From NCBI GenBank assembly GCA_018436855.1, contig JAHDKO010000006.1, forward strand, positions 101,607-165,606: a DNA stretch of 64,000 nt, read 5' to 3'. This DNA is from Deltaproteobacteria bacterium (GTDB taxonomy: Bacteria > Desulfobacterota > Desulfomonilia > UBA1062). The first letter of the stretch is position 1, and every line of letters begins with the position of its first letter. Below are positions 55,250-63,633 of this stretch, in pieces. A program made the position numbers and the translations under genes. Under the pieces are notes generated by a model. That model was not told where the DNA came from, did no database searches, and saw only the letters and a list, made by a program, of their open reading frames with translations.

Positions 55250-55798
55250 CTACGAGAAGAACAGGGGTACGAGCAGGAGCAGGATATGCAGCTCCGCCAC
55301 CACGCTCGGCAGGAAGTATGATCCGGCGCTCGCGGCCGGTGCGTCCTGCGCCGGGCGGAGGCGGGGGAGCCACCGGGGTATCTTTTCGAGGAATTCGACA
55401 TAACCCTGCCCGTACTTCCTGGTGAGGTGTCCCTCCTCGTAGAGCACGGTCATGTGGTAGGTAAACCCGCAGGCGATCACCATGACGGGCACGAACCACA
55501 GCAGGTCTGCGAGGACCGTAATGCCCACGAGAATGAGGGTGTTGCCGATGTAGATGGGGTTGCGCACATAGAGGTAGGGGCCGGTGAGCGTGAGCGTCTT
55601 GTGTGTCTTGAGCCGGTAGTGCAGGTGCATCTGGGCCCAGACGCGCAGGCCCAGCCCCAGCATGAAGAGAACCGTGCCCGCGGGGTGGACGATCCAGGGG
55701 TTGTTGATCTCTCCCTGATTATAAAAGAGCGCAAAGAGATAAAACGGGACGATGAGTGCTCCACGCAGCCGGTACCAGATCTTCTTCGGTTCGCTCAC
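55250..55798 (-). CDS. Isoprenylcysteine methyltransferase-like membrane protein
   Basis: 182 residues with four to five membrane segments. The C-terminal half has GPYLYVRNPIYIGNTLILVGI, the RNPxY motif of ICMT/PEMT/NnrU-like methyltransferases, and YHMTVLYEEGHLTRKYGQGYVEFLEKIPRWLP, whose E-x-x-L-x-x-x-Y-G-x-x-Y pattern binds SAM. It probably methylates a lipid or small hydrophobic molecule. About 265 bp separate it from the downstream CoA-transferase operon. Confidence 0.9.
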   Translation of the reverse strand: MSEPKKIWYRLRGALIVPFYLFALFYNQGEINNPWIVHPAGTVLFMLGLGLRVWAQMHLHYRLKTHKTLTLTGPYLYVRNPIYIGNTLILVGITVLADLLWFVPVMVIACGFTYHMTVLYEEGHLTRKYGQGYVEFLEKIPRWLPRLRPAQDAPAASAGSYFLPSVVAELHILLLLVPLFFS

Positions 55799-56026
55799 GA
55801 TACTTTCCTCACTCTAGTTGTCTCATCCGAGATGCGGGAAAACAGGATCGGTATACCGTGAGTCTGTGTGCCCGTCATCATCGCCAGCAGGTCTTCCTCA
55901 GACCGGCATCATGTCTGCCGCGGGGTCCCGGGAAGAGAGCCCCAAAGGCATATACTCCGCAATGAAAAAATCTATAGCCGATCCAGCCTCGGCTCGTCAA
56001 GGCCTGTCAGAAAACTCCGGATTATG

Positions 56027-56791
56027 TCATTGGAGGTCATCGGGCCGGTGATTGCCCACGATCACCCCCCTCACCCGTTCCATGAGCTCCGGAAGATCGT
56101 CCCTGGTAAGGCCGGACGTCTCGACCGGGTCTCCCACCACGACCTCGATGGTGCCCGGCCGGAAGACCAGGCTCTTCTTGGGCAGCACCTTCCGCGACCC
56201 GTTGACGGTCACGGGCAGGATGGGAAAGCCCTCTTGAAGGGCCGTGACGAATCCGCCCTTCTTGAACTCCCGGATGGTCCCGTCCGGCGACCGGGAACCC
56301 TCGGCGAAAAACAGCACGCTTGTGCCGGGCGGGAGGCGGTCCATCCCGGCGTGGATGCTCTCGATGGCCTTGCCCGGATCGGACCGGTCGATAAAGATGT
56401 TGCGTGAAACATACAGGGCATACCCGAACAGGGGAACCCTTCGCAGCTCTTTCTTGATAATCCATCGGTACTGGATACCCAGGCTGGTGACCAGAGCGAG
56501 GATATCGTACTCGGACTGGTGGTTCGCGATGACGATGTATGAGGTGCCCGGACGAATCTTTTCGCGGTTTTTGATCACCACCTTCACTCCGGTGGCGTAC
56601 AGCATGAAACGCGCCCACTGCTTCGAGAGCGTAAAGGCCAGATTCCCGGTCGAGCTCGTGATCGCGGCAATCGTCACGGGCACGAAGAGCACCAGGCTGA
56701 TAAACACAGCGCAAAGGCTTATCCAGAAAACCTTGGCGGCAGCGATGATGACCGAAGGTGCCTTAACCATGTGCAACTTCATTATACCCAA
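56027..56791 (-). CDS. 1-acyl-sn-glycerol-3-phosphate acyltransferase (PlsC-like)
   Basis: About 254 residues. Motif I is NHQSEYDILAL, a HX4D variant with Gln and Glu; motif III is FAEGSRSPDG; GGFVTALQEGFPILPVTVNGSRKVLPKK gives motif IV. One or two N-terminal membrane helices. It adds a second acyl chain in phospholipid synthesis. Start uncertain: ATG at 56791, 56782 and 56770 are in frame, and a TATAAT (56786-56781) with TTCACA 17 bp upstream suggests transcription begins near 56775, which would favour the ATG at 56770. Confidence 0.92.
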   Translation of the reverse strand: MGIMKLHMVKAPSVIIAAAKVFWISLCAVFISLVLFVPVTIAAITSSTGNLAFTLSKQWARFMLYATGVKVVIKNREKIRPGTSYIVIANHQSEYDILALVTSLGIQYRWIIKKELRRVPLFGYALYVSRNIFIDRSDPGKAIESIHAGMDRLPPGTSVLFFAEGSRSPDGTIREFKKGGFVTALQEGFPILPVTVNGSRKVLPKKSLVFRPGTIEVVVGDPVETSGLTRDDLPELMERVRGVIVGNHRPDDLQ

Positions 56792-56949
56792 AAAATCCGC
56801 GCTTGTGAATACCCCGGGGGGATATTTTCATCATTTTTTCCGCCCCGGCATGTGGTAGTATCCATCCATTCTCAAAGGGATTGGGAAGCATTGTCCCATG
56901 GTGGAAACAGCATCGCCGCGTCCCATCATATTTTTTCAAGGAGGGAGCT

Positions 56950-57669
56950 ATGAAAAGAGAGTACCGTACCATCGGCGTGCTCGTGGTTCTGTTCGCCCTG
57001 CTGACGCTACCTGCAGGTGCACAGGACCGGCAGCCCGGGACGTCCATGGACGTCACCGGCCAGGCCGTGATGAGCGTGGCCCCGAACCAGGCGATCATCA
57101 CCTTTACGGTCGAGACGTCAGAGGCAAAGGCGGCCTCTGCCGTGGAAAGGAACGCAAAACTCTCGGACAGGGTGATCCGGGCACTGAAGCAGAAAGCGGA
57201 ACAGGACATCACCCTGTCAACGTCGAGCTTTCATATCCAGCCGATCCATGTGAGGGAGAATAAGCCGGACGCATCGAGCTCCGGGTTCACCCCCAAGGCC
57301 TACCGGGTCAGCAATTCGATCGTGATCAAGACCGGCCGGATCGAAAGAATCGGCGAGCTCATCGATGCGGCTGTCGCGGCCGGGGCAACCCGGGTGGGGT
57401 CCCTCTCCTTCTCCCGCAGCGACAGCGATGTACTGCAGAGACAGGCTGCCGCCATGGCGCTTGAGAATGCGGTGGAGAACGCAAAGGTCCTGGCAAAGGC
57501 GGCAGGCTTAAGCCTCAAGGGGATCACCTATATCCAGTTCGTGCCGAACATGATGCAGCCGGGAGGCATGGAGCTGGCCCTGGCCGAAGGCGAGGCCGTC
57601 ACCCCGATCCTTCCGGGGCAGATCACCGTGGAATCGTATGTGAACCTCACCTACGAGATCGCCCGGTAG
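56950..57669 (+). CDS. Periplasmic SIMPL-domain protein (DUF541)
   Basis: 239 residues from ATG at 56950 with AAGGAGG upstream. A signal peptide (RTIGVLVVLFALLTLPAGAQ) precedes a SIMPL domain: MDVTGQAVMSVAPNQAIITFTVETSEAKAASAVERNAKLSDRVIRALK, then ITLSTSSFHIQP and LENAVENAKVLAKAAGLSLKGI. The protein is of the normal DUF541 length. Functions of this family are varied and unproven (protein-protein contacts, oxidative stress). Confidence 0.93.
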   Translation: MKREYRTIGVLVVLFALLTLPAGAQDRQPGTSMDVTGQAVMSVAPNQAIITFTVETSEAKAASAVERNAKLSDRVIRALKQKAEQDITLSTSSFHIQPIHVRENKPDASSSGFTPKAYRVSNSIVIKTGRIERIGELIDAAVAAGATRVGSLSFSRSDSDVLQRQAAAMALENAVENAKVLAKAAGLSLKGITYIQFVPNMMQPGGMELALAEGEAVTPILPGQITVESYVNLTYEIAR

Positions 57670-57886
57670 GACCTTCCCTGGTGTTCGTTTCCCCGCGGTG
57701 CGCCGTATCCGCGTTCTCCGCGCACGATCAAAGGCACACCCTGCCCTGATCGTGCGCGGGACCACACCGCCGGTGCACGGCGGGTTCACGGTGGGTGTTC
57801 ACCGGGAAAGACCCCCGCGAGCGGAGTCGGATGGGTCATGTCTGCACGTGAAAAGCCGGTGTAGTGCCGTTTGGCGATGCAGGTAT

Positions 57887-57981
57887 TGTCAAATTGTCAA
57901 GCCGCGGCTGCTGAATCGACTGTTTTTGTCATTTTGGCAAATGCCTTCCCGAAAGCCTGCCCCGTTTTTGCCAATATGTCA
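57887..57981. promoter_or_regulatory. Array of three TGNCA-N3-TGNCA palindromes (enhancer-like)
   Basis: Sites at 57887-57899 (TGTCAAATTGTCA), 57927-57939 (TGTCATTTTGGCA) and 57969-57981 (TGCCAATATGTCA). Centres are 40 and 42 bp apart, about four helical turns, so all three face the same side of the DNA. The last site lies 64 bp upstream of a sigma-54 promoter. This is the expected layout of binding sites for a sigma-54 activator. A second, near-identical array lies at 63860-63955. Confidence 0.7.
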
Positions 57982-58044
57982 CAAGGTATGGGATTATTAT
58001 TTGATTTAATCAATGTTATCATTGGCTTATTGCCGTTTTATCCA

Positions 58045-58060
58045 TGGCATGGATCTTGCC
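58045..58060 (+). promoter_or_regulatory. Sigma-54 promoter for the small-membrane-protein operon
   Basis: TGGCATGGATCTTGCC: GG and GC ten bases apart, perfect TTGC -12 element and TGGCA -24 element. The predicted start near 58071 leaves a leader of about 30 nt with a GGAAAGGAG ribosome site before the ATG at 58101. Confidence 0.75.
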
Positions 58061-58100
58061 CATTGCACCGGCAGGAAAATTATTGGAAAGGAGAAAGACC

Positions 58101-58277
58101 ATGCTTGCCCTCTGGATAGTAATCGGCTGCTTGTTTCTGACAGGGATCGGCATCAGGTTCATGTACCGGGTGCTGGGCCTGACCCCGGTGGAGGCAACGG
58201 CGGTGTTCGTGCTCATCGTGATGCTGGTAGGTATCAATACCGGTCCGGCCAGGCAGATCATAGCCCAGCTCTTTTAG
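58101..58277 (+). CDS. Small two-helix membrane protein
   Basis: 58 residues from ATG at 58101, with AAAGGAG upstream; the frame extends to 58044, but that ATG lies within the sigma-54 promoter. Two hydrophobic segments: ALWIVIGCLFLTGIGIRFMYRVLG and TAVFVLIVMLVGINTGPARQI. It shares the motif FLxxIGxRFxxR with the third gene of the cluster. No family recognised. First gene of a three-gene unit of membrane microproteins. Confidence 0.75.
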   Translation: MLALWIVIGCLFLTGIGIRFMYRVLGLTPVEATAVFVLIVMLVGINTGPARQIIAQLF

Positions 58278-58290
58278 GGACCATGCCCGT

Positions 58291-58521
58291 ATGAAGCGAC
58301 AGAGACCATCCCGCACCCTGTTTGCACGGTTCACGAGAATCAGCGCTTACGGCTTCGTGCTGGTGATCATGACCTTCCTGGGCCTCTACGGAGGGCTCTA
58401 CCTGGACAAGGTCACGGACATGGCGCCGAACTTCACCCTGCTGGGGCTTGTCGTCGGGATCATACTGGGCTTCAGGGGCTTCCTGCATGAGGCTGCTGCA
58501 GAAAGGAGCAAATCGTCATGA
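58291..58521 (+). CDS. AtpZ/AtpI-like small membrane protein
   Basis: 76 residues with two helices: ISAYGFVLVIMTFLGLYGGLYLDKV and FTLLGLVVGIILGFRGFLHE. The GxYLD turn followed by the second hydrophobic helix fits the AtpZ/AtpI family, small proteins of the ATP synthase neighbourhood thought to help c-ring assembly or Mg uptake. No ATP synthase genes are nearby, which makes the setting unusual. It begins 13 bp after the first gene and overlaps the third by ATGA. Confidence 0.75.
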   Translation: MKRQRPSRTLFARFTRISAYGFVLVIMTFLGLYGGLYLDKVTDMAPNFTLLGLVVGIILGFRGFLHEAAAERSKSS

Positions 58522-58625
58522 CTATTGCACTGGCCGCCACGGGCGCCGTGTTCTTTATCGCCATCGGTTATCGGTTCATAACCAGGATCACGAACAGGGG
58601 GCCTGCAGCCTACCGAGCCAAATAA
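58518..58625 (+). CDS. 35-residue single-helix membrane protein
   Basis: ATG at 58518 overlaps the stop of the AtpZ-like gene (ATGA) and has AAAGGAGC upstream. The product has one helix, LAATGAVFFIAIGYRFITRI, then a polar tail NRGPAAYRAK. FIAIGYRFITR echoes FLTGIGIRFMYR in the first gene, so these two may be paralogous or form one binding surface. It is below ordinary gene-calling limits. Translational coupling and the ribosome site argue that it is real. Confidence 0.65.
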   Translation: MTIALAATGAVFFIAIGYRFITRITNRGPAAYRAK

Positions 58626-58967
58626 CGATTTCCGTACCGTCAGGGACGGCACGGGCAAGGCCACTTCACCTGCTCTCGCCTTGGCTGTTCTACTCCCTGA
58701 CCGGATCTGTGATTCCCTCATTCCCCCGGAACATCCGCACACGGGCGGCGGCACGAGGGATCGCCATCGCCGGCCTCCTTCTCGGGAACAACCCCTCGAG
58801 ACAGCCCCTCCGCCCACCTCGCCCGGCACGCACGTGCCTTTTACGCACGACAACCCATTCAGCGGTATTGATACCTTGAGGAAATACGCATACTATAACA
58901 GACCATGTGTTGATGAACGTTCCTGATTTCCGTACAGAGTCCCGGGAACGGCAGGAGAATGATCGTT
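58626..58967. other. Intergenic region, no gene seen
   Basis: About 340 bp between the microprotein operon and the MBL hydrolase. Rich in C and G, with ACTATAACAG-type AT patches near 58890 that could be part of a promoter for the MBL gene. No RNA gene or repeat recognised. Confidence 0.35.
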
Positions 58968-59711
58968 ATGAGCTCCTTGAAGGTCTTCTTTTTCGGTTCA
59001 GGCGATGCCTTCGGCAGCGGCGGAAGGCTTCAGAGCTGTGTCATGGTCCGAACCGGGGAGTCCGGGTTGCTCATCGACTGCGGGGCGACCGCCCTGAGCG
59101 GCATGAAGCGCCAGGGGATCGATTCTTCGGATATCGACACGATCGTCATATCGCACCTTCACGGAGACCACTTCTGCGGCCTGCCCTTTCTCATCAAGGA
59201 AATCCAGGTCACCGGCACCCGTGATAGGGCACTGACCATTGCAGGGCCCGAGGATCTGGAACCCCGCGTGGAAGGGCTCCTGAATCTCCTCTTTCCCGGC
59301 CCCGGAGACGTACGGTCCGGCTTCTGGCCCGATTTTCCGGTCATCTCCGCCGGAGAGTCCCTGCAGATCGGCGATATACGGGTCAGTGCATATCCCGCAG
59401 CCCACTCCCCCATGGCTCATCCCCTCTCGCTGAGGATCGACTGCAAGGGAACCGTGATTGCCTATTCCGGCGACACCGAGTGGAGCGATGTCCTCCCCGA
59501 GATCTCCCGAGGCGCGGACCTCTTTATCTGCGAGACCTACGAATACCTTCAGGCCGCAGGCAACCACATCAACTATCTCACGCTGCTCGATCATCGTCAC
59601 GAGCTGGACTGCCGGCGTATCGTGCTGACCCACCTGGGAAACACCATGATCGAGAGGTGCGGCTCTCTGGAATTCGAGTGTGCGCAGGACGGCATGGTCA
59701 TCGAGGTGTGA
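58968..59711 (+). CDS. Metallo-beta-lactamase-fold hydrolase
   Basis: 247 residues from ATG at 58968; the ATG at 58959 is too close to the GGAG. The metal motif is ISHLHGDHFCGLP (HxHxDH), with GDTEW (Asp) and LTHLG (His) further on and AHSPMAHPLSLRI in the insert. The pattern fits RNase Z-like or small MBL hydrolases, but the exosite of RNase Z is missing. Likely a phosphodiesterase or esterase. Separate transcription unit. Confidence 0.9.
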   Translation: MSSLKVFFFGSGDAFGSGGRLQSCVMVRTGESGLLIDCGATALSGMKRQGIDSSDIDTIVISHLHGDHFCGLPFLIKEIQVTGTRDRALTIAGPEDLEPRVEGLLNLLFPGPGDVRSGFWPDFPVISAGESLQIGDIRVSAYPAAHSPMAHPLSLRIDCKGTVIAYSGDTEWSDVLPEISRGADLFICETYEYLQAAGNHINYLTLLDHRHELDCRRIVLTHLGNTMIERCGSLEFECAQDGMVIEV

Positions 59712-60031
59712 GCGGACGGGTAGACTGGCGTCGCGCCGGCCCCTTGAAGAGAAGATTCCTCCGCCGCCGGCCCGTCTGCCGTTCATGCACTTGGGCACGG
59801 CACGCCGCATCCGTGCAGCACGTGCGGACCCGGCACGCCGCACATCGATGCCGAGCAGCTCGGGCAGGACATTCGGTTCTTGAAATTCATTCCAACTCGG
59901 GGTAGTATGTTCTGTAATTATTTGACCCTTTCCACTCATACAGATGTCTCCGGGCGGTCTTTCTTCGTGCTGCGATGCGTGTGGAAATGGAGACCATGTT
60001 TGTAGTTGTGTGATCATGAAAAGGGGGTGGC
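59712..60031. other. Intergenic region with promoter for the SDR-PilZ gene
   Basis: 320 bp upstream of the SDR-PilZ fusion gene. No gene seen. The last 150 bp become AT-rich and contain the promoter listed at 59880-59908. Confidence 0.4.
59880..59908 (+). promoter_or_regulatory. Sigma-70-type promoter for the SDR-PilZ gene
   Basis: TTGAAA (59880-59885), 17-bp spacer, TAGTAT (59903-59908). The leader to the ATG at 60032 is about 115 nt. Confidence 0.6.
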
Positions 60032-61348
60032 ATGAAGATCTTTCTCACCGGTGCCACAGGTTTCATCGGGACTCATCTGGCCAGGGATCTCGCCTCTCGC
60101 GGCCACGGCTTGGTCTGCCTTGTGAGAAGGTCGAGCTCCATCCGCGAGCTCGAAAACATCGGTGCGGAGCTCGTCCTGGGAGATGTGCAGGACAGCAGGT
60201 CGCTCCTGCCCGGCATGTCGGGCTGCGACGCCCTGGTCCATCTGGCCGCTGCAACCTCCTTCTGGGAGCCCGACAGGGAAACCTACAGCCGGGTCAATAC
60301 CGAAGGCACGCGCAAAGTCATGGAATGCGCCCTGGAGGCGCACATACCCCGCGTTGTCCACATGAGCACCCTGCATGTCTACGGCAAGCCCGCCCGGAGG
60401 CCGTTCACCGAAGAGAGCATGGTCGGCCCTGTCCGGTTCAGCGAATATGCCAGAACCAAGTATGAGGCCGAACGGATCGCCTGGGGTCTTCATGTCATGA
60501 AAGGTCTTCCCCTCGTGGTGTGCTGCCCCGCCGTGGTTCTTGGCGCCCGATCCTCCGGGAGCGGGACCTCTTTTGTCGGGAGGCTGCTCGATACCGTAAG
60601 GGTGCACCGGGCGTTTCTCAATTCTGTTCATACCTTTGTGCATGTCCGTGACGTGGTCGAGGCGGTGAGCCAAATCCTGAGCAGGCCTGTCCCGTCCGGT
60701 CAGCGGTATTTCATCGCGGGCGAGTGCATCTCCATCCGCCGTCTTGCGGCAATGGTCGAGGCGTCCTCAGATACCAGACTGTCACGCGGGAGCATGTCCG
60801 GCTCAACTGTCAGGATCATGGGCACGGCCTTCGCCGCCATGGCCGGTATCCTCGGAAGGCCCCCTTTCAGGGGACTGTCACGGGATTATCTCGATACGCT
60901 GCGCGAGGGCGTCTCGGCGGACGGCGGCAAGGCCGCCCGGGAGCTCGGCATTGCCTACACGCCCATTGCTCAGGCCGTATCGGACGAGGTCGGTTCAGCA
61001 AAAACGCGCGGCCTCCTCGCCGACAAGCGCAAGGCCAGGCGCTACCCGCTGATGCTCGAGATCGTGTACAAAGCCCAGGGCGACGACACCTCCATGCCGG
61101 GTTATGTCACCAATATCAGCGAGAGCGGCATGTTCCTCATCACCCGGAAGCCCTATGCCAGAGGCAGGTATATCAGCGCGAACCTCTTCGGAAAGAATCC
61201 CGGTGAATTCTTCATGGCCAGGGGCAGGGTTGTGAGAACCACCCCGGGCGGGGCGGCAGTGAATTTCACCCACCGGGACGGAAACATCAGAGATCTCGTG
61301 GACAAGCTTCAAAAAGGTTCCGGTCCCCTGCCCCGGCCCGAACCCTGA
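60032..61348 (+). CDS. Extended SDR (NAD-dependent epimerase-like) fused to a PilZ domain
   Basis: 438 residues. The N-terminal extended SDR has the Rossmann motif GATGFIGTHLA (7-17), LVHLAAATSFW and the catalytic YARTKYE (Tyr-x3-Lys, near 138). The SDR part ends near 325. Residues 331-435 are a PilZ domain: the RxxxR-type start KRKARRYPLML, the (D/N)xSxxG motif NISESGMFL and RVVRTTPGGAAVNF. PilZ domains bind cyclic di-GMP, so enzyme activity could be under c-di-GMP control. Substrate unknown (nucleotide sugar or sterol-like). The stop codon lies in a repeat remnant. Confidence 0.9.
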   Translation: MKIFLTGATGFIGTHLARDLASRGHGLVCLVRRSSSIRELENIGAELVLGDVQDSRSLLPGMSGCDALVHLAAATSFWEPDRETYSRVNTEGTRKVMECALEAHIPRVVHMSTLHVYGKPARRPFTEESMVGPVRFSEYARTKYEAERIAWGLHVMKGLPLVVCCPAVVLGARSSGSGTSFVGRLLDTVRVHRAFLNSVHTFVHVRDVVEAVSQILSRPVPSGQRYFIAGECISIRRLAAMVEASSDTRLSRGSMSGSTVRIMGTAFAAMAGILGRPPFRGLSRDYLDTLREGVSADGGKAARELGIAYTPIAQAVSDEVGSAKTRGLLADKRKARRYPLMLEIVYKAQGDDTSMPGYVTNISESGMFLITRKPYARGRYISANLFGKNPGEFFMARGRVVRTTPGGAAVNFTHRDGNIRDLVDKLQKGSGPLPRPEP

Positions 61349-61391
61349 CCCCTAGATGCTGTGACCCCTAGATGTGACCCTGACCCCATGA
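61344..61391. repeat. Degraded CTGACCCC repeat cluster
   Basis: Four copies of (C/G)TGACCC-type motifs within 48 bp, with CCCTAGATG repeated twice (61350-61358 and 61367-61374). The motif is the complement of the GGGGTCAG core of the hairpin at 41.1 kb. The SDR-PilZ stop codon (61346-61348) is part of the first motif. Confidence 0.6.
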
Positions 61392-61614
61392 CCGATTACC
61401 ACTGTAGTACCAACGACACGGGCTTACCCCATGCAAACGGACCAGCGGGCACCGGAAAAGACCATGGCCTTCAGGGTCGGACTGCACGGCCGGCGGAAAC
61501 CCTGCAACAGCACCGATCAGCAACAGGATCCTCCAGGGGCGGGCCCATAAACCATTTGACGGGCCGCCGGTCTTTCCTATACGAAGAAAGATCATGTCAT
61601 CAGGAGAGTTCCCC

Positions 61615-62190
61615 ATGATTTTGCGAATCGACCATGTCTCACTTGCAGTACAGGACTACGAGAAGGCATCCGCCTTTTTCACCAGGCTTCTGGGCGCTGT
61701 CCCGGGTGCCTATGCAGAAGACGGCTCCATGAAGTACCTGTGGCAGATCTTTTCACTGGGCGATCTGAGCAGGTTCGAGCTTCTCACCCCCACCGGAGAA
61801 GGCAGTTTTCTGGACGGGTTTCTCAAAGACCGGCAGGGAGGTGTCCACCACATCAACCTGCAGACGTCCGATATCTATCGGGCCCGGCAACTCCTTGAAG
61901 AAAGCGGGATTCCTTATTTCGGGTTCAACGACTACGGGCCGGTGTGGAAGGAGCTGTTCATTCACCCGAGAGACGCCTTCGGCGTGCTCATCCAGATCGC
62001 GGAGTTCCGTCCCGACGACTGGATCTCTCCCCAGGAAAGGATGCCCGGAGAGGAAAAGTGGCTGCTCAAGAAGAAAGACTCGGGTGCGGACCTGACTTTT
62101 GCCCACCCGGGCGGCGGCACGGTGACGATCGAGCTGAGCGCTCAGGAGGTCGAGCGACTCATGGATGACCTGAAAAACACGATCTCATGA
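61615..62190 (+). CDS. VOC-family protein, methylmalonyl-CoA epimerase-like
   Basis: 191 residues from ATG at 61615 with AGGAGAG upstream. The first module is RIDHVSLAVQDYEKASAFFTRLLG, the second begins VHHINLQTSDIYRARQLLEESGIPYFGF; metal ligands His and Glu/Asp are visible in IDHV, FELL, VHHI and LIQIAEF. A helical C-terminal tail of about 50 residues is unusual. It resembles methylmalonyl-CoA epimerases in pattern but the identity is not proven. It precedes the helicase gene by 45 bp. Confidence 0.8.
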   Translation: MILRIDHVSLAVQDYEKASAFFTRLLGAVPGAYAEDGSMKYLWQIFSLGDLSRFELLTPTGEGSFLDGFLKDRQGGVHHINLQTSDIYRARQLLEESGIPYFGFNDYGPVWKELFIHPRDAFGVLIQIAEFRPDDWISPQERMPGEEKWLLKKKDSGADLTFAHPGGGTVTIELSAQEVERLMDDLKNTIS

Positions 62191-62235
62191 TCATGCCCGC
62201 TCAAGTCCGCCCATCCGGATGGAGCTGAAGAAGCC

Positions 62236-63633
62236 GTGGAGATCACCATCCATGTGGACAATGCCGTTCGCATCCTCGAAGCGGATCTTCCGCCGGAGCT
62301 GATCAAGCGTATCGAGGCGGACCTCACCTTGCCCAATCCCAAATGGGAGCAGGTGGAGAAATACAGCAGGAGCAGGAGGAGAAACTTCCAGCCCGAGACG
62401 CTCGCCTACTACCAGCGGCACAACGGCGTGCTCCTGCTCCCCCGTGGCTATATCAACCATCTCCTCGGCAGGCTCGGCCGGAGCCCCTATCTGGTCGTGG
62501 ACCGGACGCGCACGCTCGATCCGGTGGATTTCGGTTTCCGGGCACGCCTCCACCCCTATCAGCTCGCTGCGGTCAAGGACCTCACCGCCCGGAGGTTCGG
62601 GGTGCTCGAGGCTCCGCCCGGGGCAGGCAAGACCGTGATCGCGCTCAATATCATCGCCCGCAGGAAGCAGCGGGCCCTGGTGGTCGTCCACACCAAGGAG
62701 CTCATGTATCAGTGGCTCAGGCGGGCAAACGAGTTTCTGGACGTGGGCGAAGACCAGATAGGCCTGATCGGCGACGGCAGGAAGGACATCGGCAGAAGGC
62801 TCACCATCGCCATCATCAATTCACTCCACAGAGTCATGGACGAGGTGAAGCCCACGATCGGCCACGTGGTCGTGGACGAGTGCCATCACACGCCTGCCCG
62901 GACCTTCACCGAGGTGGTGGGCGGGCTCGACTCCTCGTTCATGCTCGGCCTCTCGGCCACCCCATACCGCCGCGACAAGCTCACCCGGCTCATCTATTTC
63001 TACCTGGGAGACCGCATCCACACGATCCTTCCCCGCGAGCTCCAGGAAATCGACAGGATCATGCGGGCCACCCTGAGGGTGCGCAAGACCCGGTGCGCGT
63101 ATTATTTCGACGCTAACGAGTACCAGTCGATGATCTCCACCCTGATCGCGGACCGCAACCGCAACGCAGTCATTGCCCGCGACGTGGCCGATCATGTCCG
63201 CTCCAGGCAAAGCGGCATCGCGCTCGTCATCTCCGACCGGGTCTCCCACTGTGAGGAGCTCAACCGGATGATCACGTCCTTAGGAATCGAGGCCTCGCTC
63301 CTGACCGGCTCGGTCCCCATGGCCAAGCGGAGCGAGCTCGTGGAACGGCTGAACCGCTCCCGCATCCATGTTCTCGTCGCCACCTCCCAGCTCATCGGCG
63401 AGGGCTTCGACCTCAAGACCCTGAGCTCCATCTTCCTCGCCACCCCCATCCGGTTCACCGGCAGGGTGAAGCAGTATATCGGCCGCGTGCTCCGGGTTGC
63501 CGAAGGCAAGGACGAGGCCGTGATCTACGACTACGTTGACGACAACGGAATGCTCATCAGCAGCTTCCAGTCGCGACTCTCCGCCTACGAGGACATGGGC
63601 GTCCGGATCAATCCGGGGACGGGTTCAGATTAG
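62236..63633 (+). CDS. Superfamily 2 helicase (XPB/Ssl2-like DEAD/DEAH type)
   Basis: 465 residues from a GTG start. Motif I APPGAGKTVIAL (near 132), motif II VVVDECHHTPA, motif III LGLSATPYR, motif V STSQLIGEGFDLK-like region and motif VI QYIGRVLRVAEGKDEAVIYDYVD are all present. The N-terminal 85 residues include IRPTNH-like GVLLLPRGYINHLLG. The pattern fits the small XPB-like helicases of bacteria. Probably acts on DNA. Its last residues and stop codon (63631-63633) lie inside a direct repeat. Confidence 0.9.
   Translation: MEITIHVDNAVRILEADLPPELIKRIEADLTLPNPKWEQVEKYSRSRRRNFQPETLAYYQRHNGVLLLPRGYINHLLGRLGRSPYLVVDRTRTLDPVDFGFRARLHPYQLAAVKDLTARRFGVLEAPPGAGKTVIALNIIARRKQRALVVVHTKELMYQWLRRANEFLDVGEDQIGLIGDGRKDIGRRLTIAIINSLHRVMDEVKPTIGHVVVDECHHTPARTFTEVVGGLDSSFMLGLSATPYRRDKLTRLIYFYLGDRIHTILPRELQEIDRIMRATLRVRKTRCAYYFDANEYQSMISTLIADRNRNAVIARDVADHVRSRQSGIALVISDRVSHCEELNRMITSLGIEASLLTGSVPMAKRSELVERLNRSRIHVLVATSQLIGEGFDLKTLSSIFLATPIRFTGRVKQYIGRVLRVAEGKDEAVIYDYVDDNGMLISSFQSRLSAYEDMGVRINPGTGSD

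Noticed and set aside
58044..58100. Upstream ATG at 58044 as the start of the first microprotein
   Set aside because: It lies inside the sigma-54 promoter; the ATG at 58101 has the ribosome site.
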